From contig CAURGH010000032.1 in assembly GCA_963524305.1 (NCBI GenBank), forward strand, positions 1-17,203: 17,203 bases of DNA, in the 5' to 3' direction. Below, one piece after another: positions 7,057-12,117 of the stretch. The notes beneath the pieces were generated by a model. That model had not been told where the DNA came from, did not search any database, and was given only the letters and a program-made list of their open reading frames with translations. Position 1 is the first letter of the stretch. Every line of letters starts with the position of its first letter. A program made the translations under genes and the position numbers. This DNA is from JABCPH02 sp963524305 (GTDB taxonomy: Bacteria > Fusobacteriota > Fusobacteriia > Fusobacteriales > Leptotrichiaceae).

Positions 7057-7206
7057 AGCGCCAGATCTTAATTTTAGATATGAAAATTATGCTAGATTAA
7101 GATGACGAGGAAAAAGAGTTATCGAAAATTCGGCGGATGCTCTTTAGGTTATCACAACCTCAATAATACACAAAACTATTAATAAATTATAGCACAAAAG
7201 TATTAT
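7057..7206 (+). ncRNA. glmS self-cleaving ribozyme-riboswitch
   Basis: All hallmark parts are present directly upstream of glmS. The cleavage site is A7057|G7058 in AGCGCCAGA. P1 is ATCTTAAT (7065-7072) with ATTAAGAT (7096-7103), followed by the invariant GACGAGG (7104-7110). P2 is AAAGAG (7113-7118) with CTCTTT (7140-7145), enclosing ATCGAAAATTCGGCGGATG, the conserved coenzyme-binding core. P3 is AGGTT/AACCT (7146-7150, 7156-7160) with an ATCAC loop. P4 is ATAATAC (7163-7169) with GTATTAT (7200-7206), topped by CTAT/ATAG. In known members, glucosamine-6-phosphate acts as a coenzyme for self-cleavage of the glmS mRNA, giving feedback repression of amino-sugar synthesis. The P4 assignment is the least certain part. 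Confidence 0.96.
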
Positions 7207-7252
7207 AGTGATTATTTTTCAGATAAAATTTAATATTTGAAAAGGAGAAAAT

Positions 7253-9082
7253 ATGTGCGGAATAGTAGGATATATCGGTTCACAAAATGCACAAGATTTT
7301 GTAATTGATGGATTGGAAAAATTAGAGTATAGAGGATATGATTCAGCAGGAATAGCTGTAAATACAGGAAAAGAACATTTTGAAATTGTAAAAAAAGTAG
7401 GAAGATTACAAAACTTGGCAGATGCTTTGAAAGAGCGCCCTTTGAAAGGTAATAGTGGAATAGGGCATACGAGATGGGCAACTCACGGAAAACCTTCTGA
7501 TGTAAATTCACATCCACATTTTAATAAGGATAAAACTTTAGTAGTTGTGCATAATGGAATTATTGAAAATTATTTGGAATTGAAAAAAGATTTACAAGCT
7601 AAAGGGTATGAATTTGTTTCAGAAACAGATACAGAGGTTGTAGCTCATTTGTTGGATAGCTTATATGAAGGAGATTTGTTAGAAGCAGTAAAAAAATTAT
7701 TGAAAATTATTAAAGGAGCTTATGCTTTGGGAATGATGTCTATTTCGGAACCAGATAGAATTATAGCGGCTAGAAAAGAAAGTCCATTAATCGTAGGTTT
7801 AGGAAAAGGTGAAAATTTTATCGCTTCTGATATTCCAGCTATATTAAAATATACGAGAGATGTTTATTTAATTGAAAATAATGAAATTGTTGAAATAAAA
7901 AAAGATTCAGTAAAAATAATGGATACAGAAGGAAATGAAGTTTCTAGAAATGTTACACATGTTGAGTGGGATATGGAAGCAGCTTCAAAAGGTGGTTACG
8001 AATATTTCATGGAAAAAGAAATTTACGAACAACCAAAAGTGTTAATGGAAACTTTAAATAGTAGAGTAGATGAAAACAAAAATATTAATTTTGATGATGC
8101 AGGGTTGACAAAAGAATATTTAGAAGGTGTTAGCAGCATTTATATAGTGGCTTGTGGAACTGCTTATCATGCTGGATTAGTTGGAAAATATATTATTGAG
8201 AAAAAAACTAGAATAAAAGTAGATGTAGAGGTAGCATCTGAGTTTAGATATAGAAATCCAGTAATTGATGACAAAACATTGGTTATCGTTTTAAGTCAAT
8301 CAGGTGAAACATTAGATACGTTGGAAGCTATGAAAGAAGGTAAAAGACACGGTGCGAAAATTGTAGCTATAACAAATGTTGTTGGATCGTCGATAGCTAG
8401 GGAAGCTGATCATGTAATTTATACATGGGCAGGACCTGAAATAGCCGTTGCTTCAACTAAAGCGTATAGTACTCAAATGATGATTTTATACTTATTGGCA
8501 ATTGATATGGCTTATAAATTTAATAAGATAACAAGAGAAGAATATGAGCATGATATTAATTCATTGTATAATTTAAAAGAACATGTTGAAAAAGTATTGG
8601 AACATTCAGAAAATGTTGAAAAAGCTGCAGCTAAAATATTGGATCAACATAGTATCTTCTATTTAGGAAGAGGTTTAGATTATATGATAGCAGTAGAAGG
8701 GGCTTTAAAATCTAAAGAAATTTCTTATATCCACTCAGAAGCTTTTGCATCAGGAGAATTAAAACACGGAACAATTGCATTAATTGATGAAGGAGTACCA
8801 GTAGTAATTAATGTTACTCAATCAGACTTATTTGATAAATCAGTTTCAAATATCAAAGAAGTAGCTGCAAGAGGAGCTTATGTGATTGCAATCGCTAAAG
8901 AAGGTAATACAATAGTGGAAGAAGTATCAGATGAAGTGTTTTATATACCTGCTGTTGAAGATGAGTATACAGGATTTTTATCAATTATCATTCACCAATT
9001 ATTAGCATATTATTTATCAAAATTAAAAGGTAATGATGTTGATAAACCAAGAAACCTAGCAAAATCAGTAACAGTTGAATAG
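7253..9082 (+). CDS. glmS: Glutamine-fructose-6-phosphate aminotransferase (isomerising)
   Basis: The 609-residue cytoplasmic enzyme makes glucosamine-6-phosphate from fructose-6-phosphate and glutamine, the first step toward UDP-GlcNAc for peptidoglycan and LPS. Seen: N-terminal MCGIVGYIG with the Cys2 glutaminase nucleophile, YRGYDSAG (26-33), GHTRWATHG (71-79), HNGIIENY (100-107) and ETDTEVVAHLL (124-134); then two SIS sugar-isomerase domains, about 288-425 (CGTAYHAG 301-308, SQSGETLDT 349-357, ASTKAYSTQ 400-408) and 459-600 (LGRG, KEISYIHSEAFASGELKHG 488-506). It ends with the canonical DKPRNLAKSVTVE. Length and motifs are complete. AAAGGAG (7241-7247) precedes the ATG at 7253, and the initiator Met must be removed to expose Cys2. 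It is controlled by the promoter at 6993-7021 and the ribozyme in its leader. No clear terminator follows it. Confidence 0.98.
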   Translation: MCGIVGYIGSQNAQDFVIDGLEKLEYRGYDSAGIAVNTGKEHFEIVKKVGRLQNLADALKERPLKGNSGIGHTRWATHGKPSDVNSHPHFNKDKTLVVVHNGIIENYLELKKDLQAKGYEFVSETDTEVVAHLLDSLYEGDLLEAVKKLLKIIKGAYALGMMSISEPDRIIAARKESPLIVGLGKGENFIASDIPAILKYTRDVYLIENNEIVEIKKDSVKIMDTEGNEVSRNVTHVEWDMEAASKGGYEYFMEKEIYEQPKVLMETLNSRVDENKNINFDDAGLTKEYLEGVSSIYIVACGTAYHAGLVGKYIIEKKTRIKVDVEVASEFRYRNPVIDDKTLVIVLSQSGETLDTLEAMKEGKRHGAKIVAITNVVGSSIAREADHVIYTWAGPEIAVASTKAYSTQMMILYLLAIDMAYKFNKITREEYEHDINSLYNLKEHVEKVLEHSENVEKAAAKILDQHSIFYLGRGLDYMIAVEGALKSKEISYIHSEAFASGELKHGTIALIDEGVPVVINVTQSDLFDKSVSNIKEVAARGAYVIAIAKEGNTIVEEVSDEVFYIPAVEDEYTGFLSIIIHQLLAYYLSKLKGNDVDKPRNLAKSVTVE

Positions 9083-9203
9083 TAAAAAAATTTGATCAAT
9101 GAAGATTAGATGAAAGGAGAAATATTCGATTTAGAGAATCACTGAAAAACAAGTTAAGATTTAATAGCAAATATACATTTTATTCTCTACTCAAATCAAG
9201 AAA

Positions 9204-9238
9204 ACAACATTTGTCTTTTAATTTGTTTTAATTATAAA
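9204..9238 (+). promoter_or_regulatory. Possible promoter and operator of the marR gene
   Basis: TTGTCT (9211-9216) and TATAAA (9233-9238), 16 bp apart, would place the start about 10 nt before the ATG at 9256, giving a nearly leaderless mRNA. A small palindrome ACAA-CAT-TTGT (9204-9214) overlaps the -35 box and could be an autoregulatory MarR site; this is speculative. The rest of the 173-bp glmS-marR gap holds only an 8-bp inverted repeat TAGAGAAT/ATTCTCTA (9132-9139, 9182-9189) and no gene. Confidence 0.35.
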
Positions 9239-9255
9239 TCGAAAAGTATTAGTAT

Positions 9256-10192
9256 ATGAGACATAGTTGTAATTTATATATAAATAAAATAAAACAAGTA
9301 CATGGAAGACTTTTGAATAAGGCTCTGATTAAAGAAAATGTAAAGGACTACAATGCTGAGCAAAGTAGGATTTTAGAAGTTCTTTGGGAGGAAGGAAGTA
9401 TTAGCAATAAAGAGATTTCTCAAAAATCAGGATTGGCATTAAATACATTAACAACAATGCTTAATAGGATGGAAGATGCTGGTTTGATTATGAAGGAAGT
9501 AGATGAGAATGATAGAAGAAAGACGATTGTAAGTTTGACGAGAAAATCTAAGAGATTGAAAAAGAAATTTGATTAAAAAAATTTAGTCAGCGTATATAGA
9601 AATATGTGCGTAGAGGTGGATATGAAAGCCATCCAATACTACTCGAATTGCTGGAAAATCCTAAAGCTAGTTTGACTACAACATAATATCTTAAAAATAT
9701 TTTGAGATATAGGTGTGAATGTGGCGAAAGCAGAAAAAACAAACTAGATGGTATAAGGTTAAATCCTAAGTGCTAAAGTAATGGAAAATCAGCAGCTAAT
9801 ACTGAAAAGTAAAGTTCAACGACTATTCCTCTTGAGGGAAGTACACCAAAGTTGGTGGAAGTGGGTAGACCTAAACGGGTGAAGCCGTAGGATAAGATAT
9901 AGTCTGTGCTTAATAGAAATATTAAGAAGTTCAAGATATTCTTGTTTCTTATTAAGAAATGAAAATACGAGGAGAACTGCATGAGGAGTAACGAACTTAT
10001 GTGAACGACAATCTTTATAGCAGCTTGGTTTGAATAAAACTTGGTTGTATTAAGATTCAGAATATAGTTGAAAGCTTAGTAGCAGAGATTTTTAAAGATT
10101 TTAAAGATGAAGAAATTATAGAACTTGAAAATTACTTAAATAGAGTTTTAAGAAATTCTGAAATAGCTGAAAAAAAATTAAACTGTAAATAA
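9256..10192 (+). CDS. MarR-family regulator, split by a group I intron (exons 9256-9573 and 10061-10192)
   Basis: Exon 1 gives 106 residues and exon 2 gives 43; joined they make one 149-residue protein, a normal MarR length. Exon 1 contains the winged helix-turn-helix: QSRILEVLWEEGSIS (36-50), NKEISQKSGLALNTLTTMLNRMEDAGLI (51-78, recognition helix about 60-72) and the wing with the family D-x-R-R signature at DENDRRK (83-89). Exon 2, NIVESLVAEIFKDFKDEEIIELENYLNRVLRNSE..., is the typical MarR C-terminal dimerisation helix pair with the F.DEEI..LE.YL...L.N pattern. The reading frame stays in phase across GAT|AAT. Without splicing, TAA at 9574 ends the protein at 106 residues, lacking half of the dimer interface. 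ATG 9256 is the first start after an in-frame TAG at 9250; no good ribosome binding site precedes it. It may control the converging MATE pump (inference from context). Specific ligand unknown. Confidence 0.85.
9574..10060 (+). ncRNA. Group I intron (IA-like) interrupting marR
   Basis: The four conserved core elements are readable: P = AATTGCTGGAAA (9646-9657), Q = AATCAGCAGC (9787-9796), R = GTTCAACGACTA (9814-9825), S = AAGATATAGTCT (9894-9905). P4 pairs 9649-9653 with 9790-9794; P7 pairs GACTA (9821-9825) with TAGTC (9900-9904). P1 is a nine-pair hairpin of exon TTGAT and intron TAAA (9569-9577) with TTTA-GTCAG (9582-9590), with the diagnostic U.G pair (T9573.G9586) at the 5' splice site. 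P2 (9615-9634), P6 TACT-GAAA-AGTA (9800-9811), P7.1 near 9826-9840, P7.2 CACCAA/TTGGTG (9844-9857), P8 (9870-9891) and P9 CTTAATA-GAAA-TATTAAG (9909-9926) follow; P7.1/P7.2 point to subgroup IA. The 3' splice site after G10060 is chosen because it restores frame and MarR spacing; ATTAAG|ATT six nt earlier is an alternative. No intron ORF exists. Confidence 0.92.
9574..10060 (+). mobile_element. Minimal non-autonomous IStron (group I intron fused to IS200/IS605-type ends)
   Basis: The intron begins immediately after TTGAT (9569-9573). IStrons, known from Clostridium species, insert downstream of TTGAT, the same left target and TAM motif used by several IS605-type TnpA/TnpB systems (established knowledge from memory). 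The 3' part after P9 (9927-10060) is not intron core: it holds hairpins CAAGA-TAT-TCTTG (9932-9944), TTTCTT-ATT-AAGAAA (9945-9959), CATGAG...CTTATG (9980-10001) and a long terminal hairpin AATCTTTATA...TATTAAGATT (10010-10058, one mismatch) ending two bases before the boundary. These are what a transposon right end and the overlapping guide-RNA scaffold of TnpB would look like. No tnpA or tnpB remains. Removing 9574-10060 restores TTGAT|AATATAG and an intact marR, in DNA as in RNA. It has no homing-endonuclease gene. Mobility in trans is inference. Confidence 0.75.
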
Positions 10193-10195
10193 AAT

Positions 10196-10221
10196 AGTGG
10201 GAGTTTTGGCTCCTGCTTTTT
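10196..10221 (+). terminator. Rho-independent terminator of marR
   Basis: An 8-bp stem, AGTGGGAG (10196-10203) with CTCCTGCT (10210-10217, two G.T pairs), has a 6-nt loop and runs into TTTTT. It begins 4 nt after the marR stop, supporting exon 2 as the true end of that gene. Confidence 0.8.
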
Positions 10222-10270
10222 GTAGAGAATTAAGGATTTGTGAAAATTAATTGAAGTAAAATTATAAAAT

Positions 10271-10319
10271 AAAATGTACTAGAGAAATTAACTATGAAAA
10301 TTTCAAAAGTACATTTTTT
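10271..10319. terminator. Bidirectional terminator between marR and the MATE gene
   Basis: AAAATGTACT (10271-10280) pairs perfectly with AGTACATTTT (10308-10317); inside, GAAATT (10284-10289) pairs with AATTTC (10299-10304). The + strand ends in a run of Ts and the - strand continues into TTTTATTTTAT, so it can serve both converging genes. It starts 11 bp past the stop codon of the minus-strand MATE gene. Confidence 0.75.
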
Positions 10320-10329
10320 ATTATATTTA

Positions 10330-11682
10330 TCAAGAATAATTTTTATTCCAGTCGATGTTTAGGACTAATATGAAAAATACTGTTCCAGCTAAAAGGTTTG
10401 AAAATAAATTTCCCCAGAAAACTGAATAAAGTCCTAAAATTGATTTTGTGAATAAGATAAATAAATATCTGAAAAACCAAATTCTTAAAATAGACATAAA
10501 CATTGGAACTTTTGTACGGGCTAGAGCGATGAAAACTCCTTGACAGACACAGAAAATTCCAAATCCGATAACGGAATATGTGTAAATATTCAATGCTCTG
10601 TTAGCGATGTCTAAAACGGCTTTTTCTCTTGTGAATGAAAGTGTGAAAACATTTGAAAAAGGTAGTGTTGACGCAATAATAAGTAAAGCGATAACTATAC
10701 TTGTAGTAATTCCGCAATAAAATATTTTTTTTGATTTTTCGATGTTTCCAATACCTAAATTCATACTAATCATGCTTGTTACGGTTGTTCCGATTGAAGC
10801 TGGTAAAATAAAACAAATGGAATTAATGTTTGAGGCAATTCCTTGAGCATTTAATGCGACAGCTCCGTAATGTTCAACTTCTTTATTAATAAGGAAAAAT
10901 CCTAGATAAATTAACATGTAGCTAATCATTGATGGAAATCCAATTCGCAACAGTTTTTTTACAATTGGTGCAATAAATCTGTATTTTTTTAATTCCAATC
11001 GCATTTCATCTTTCTTTATGAATAAATCGTGATACATCCAAATTGTAACGACAATGTACGAACAAAGTGTTGCTAAAACGGCTCCAACAATTCCCATTCT
11101 TAAAAAATACAAGAAAATTGTATTGAAAATTATTTTTAAAATTAATAGAATGAAAACCCTAATAAATGGCACTTCTGGTCGTCCAACAGAATTTTTTGCC
11201 GCATTATAAATTGAAGCAAGAAAATTGAATGGAATGACTAACGAGTAAAGAGAAATATATATAAATACATACTGTTTTATCTCAGGTGTCGTAAATTTAG
11301 CTATAACAAATGCTAGAAAAATACAGACAGGAATCAATCCTAAACCAACCAAAAAACTAAAGACAAAAATTTGAAGCGTCGTTTCTTTTACTGCACGAAT
11401 AATTCCACGACCATAAAGATTCCCAATCATAGCCATCGCGGCAACACCAAGTCCCTGTGACAACGCAATCATAATATTTAAAATCGGCTGACTAAATGAA
11501 ACCGAACTCGCAACAAGCACTCCTCCCAAATTATTCAGAAAAAGTCCATCTGACAAAGGAATTAGTGCTTGAATTATCCCAACCATAAGCGTAGGAATTG
11601 ATAAAAATAAAAGTGTGCTTAGGATATTTCCGTTTAAAATCATGTTACGGCGTTCTTCCGTTGATTGTTTTTTGAATAACAT
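10330..11682 (-). CDS. MATE-family multidrug efflux transporter
   Basis: The 450-residue inner-membrane protein should use a cation gradient to export drugs or metabolites. It shows about 12 hydrophobic segments arranged as two six-helix halves, starting with LSTLLFLSIPTLMVGIIQALIPLSDGLFLNNLG (21-53, Asp45 in the first helix) and the second half with KKLLRIGFPSMISYMLIYLGFFLINKEVEHYGAVALNAQGIASNI, the family's repeat of the first. GNLYGRG and SMNLGIGNIEKSKK correspond to the G.a.GA.n...A loops. Length is normal. The start (ATG at 11682 on the minus strand) is supported by GAAAGGAAAA just upstream. No partner gene follows it; it ends against marR, tail to tail. MarR-type repressors often regulate MATE genes, but here that is inference. 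Its exact substrate, and whether Na+ or H+ is used, cannot be read. Confidence 0.93.
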   Translation of the reverse strand: MLFKKQSTEERRNMILNGNILSTLLFLSIPTLMVGIIQALIPLSDGLFLNNLGGVLVASSVSFSQPILNIMIALSQGLGVAAMAMIGNLYGRGIIRAVKETTLQIFVFSFLVGLGLIPVCIFLAFVIAKFTTPEIKQYVFIYISLYSLVIPFNFLASIYNAAKNSVGRPEVPFIRVFILLILKIIFNTIFLYFLRMGIVGAVLATLCSYIVVTIWMYHDLFIKKDEMRLELKKYRFIAPIVKKLLRIGFPSMISYMLIYLGFFLINKEVEHYGAVALNAQGIASNINSICFILPASIGTTVTSMISMNLGIGNIEKSKKIFYCGITTSIVIALLIIASTLPFSNVFTLSFTREKAVLDIANRALNIYTYSVIGFGIFCVCQGVFIALARTKVPMFMSILRIWFFRYLFILFTKSILGLYSVFWGNLFSNLLAGTVFFILVLNIDWNKNYS

Positions 11683-11753
11683 AATTTTCCTTTCTGATAA
11701 TATTTTGATTATCTATTCTTTATTTTTACAATGAACATAAACTCTATTTGATA

Positions 11754-11782
11754 ATTTTAACATATTTTCTTGTAAATTTGAA
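11754..11782 (-). promoter_or_regulatory. Possible promoter of the MATE gene
   Basis: Read on the minus strand, TTCAAA (11782-11777) and TAAAAT (11759-11754) are 17 bp apart, giving a start near 11747 and a leader of about 65 nt. Both boxes match five of six consensus bases, but in DNA this AT-rich such matches arise by chance. Confidence 0.45.
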
Positions 11783-11841
11783 ACTTTTTCTTGTCTTAAA
11801 TATTTTTATTGTGAAATTTGCTAGGGAAGCTCAAAAATTAA

Positions 11842-11870
11842 TTGATTTTTTTTTTTTTTTATGTTAAACT
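11842..11870 (+). promoter_or_regulatory. Possible upstream autotransporter promoter with a 15-T spacer tract
   Basis: TTGATT (11842-11847) and TAAACT (11865-11870) are 17 bp apart, with a TGT extension just before the -10 box. A run of 15 Ts (11846-11860) fills most of the spacer. Length change of the run would change the spacer, as in phase-variable promoters. Each box matches only four of six consensus bases, and a second promoter lies downstream. Confidence 0.4.
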
Positions 11871-11902
11871 AAGATAAAGCTAAAGTAAATTATATTAATT
11901 CA

Positions 11903-11931
11903 TTGGAATAATTATGGAAATGTTGTAAAAT
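11903..11931 (+). promoter_or_regulatory. Probable main promoter of the autotransporter
   Basis: TTGGAA (11903-11908) and TAAAAT (11926-11931) are 17 bp apart; the -10 box is preceded by TTG, as in the promoters at 6012-6040 and 6993-7021. The predicted start near 11938 leaves a leader of about 180 nt before the ATG at 12118. Confidence 0.5.
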
Positions 11932-12117
11932 AATAAAATGAATTAATTTTTAAAATGTAATTATTATGTATTTCTATGAAATGATGGGTTAAATGATAAT
12001 AAAATATAACTTTTCTTCTTAACTTTTTGTTTAATTTATCGTTTTATAGGGAAAAATAATAAGAAAAATTAAAAAAACTTAGTAGAAACAAAAATTTGAT
12101 AAATGAGGTGAAAGATT
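11932..12117 (+). other. Long AT-rich leader of the autotransporter mRNA
   Basis: No gene or recognised riboswitch is seen. A T-rich stretch near 12022-12039 can pair loosely with AATTAAAAAAA (12067-12077), enclosing TATAGGG. The clear site is GAGGTG (12105-12110), the ribosome binding site, 7 nt before the ATG. The rest of the 435-bp intergenic region (11683-11841) holds only the MATE promoter. Confidence 0.4.

Noticed and set aside
9110..9145. Short ORF after glmS (M-K-G-E-I-F-D-L-E-N-H)
   Set aside because: The AAAGGAG is inside the ORF rather than before it, and 11 codons in AT-rich DNA are not significant.
9256..9576. marR as a simple truncated pseudogene or a gene with a short C-terminus
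   Set aside because: The missing C-terminal half is present in frame at 10061-10192, followed by a terminator, and the intervening DNA is a complete intron.
9601..9640. Group II intron beginning at GTGCG (9606)
   Set aside because: GTGCG resembles a group II start, but no domain V or reverse transcriptase is present and the P, Q, R and S elements are those of group I.
9773..9982. 69-aa minus-strand ORF within the intron
   Set aside because: It overlaps the Q, R, P7, P8 and S elements of the group I core; the open frame is a by-product of the structured RNA, has no ribosome binding site and resembles no transposase.
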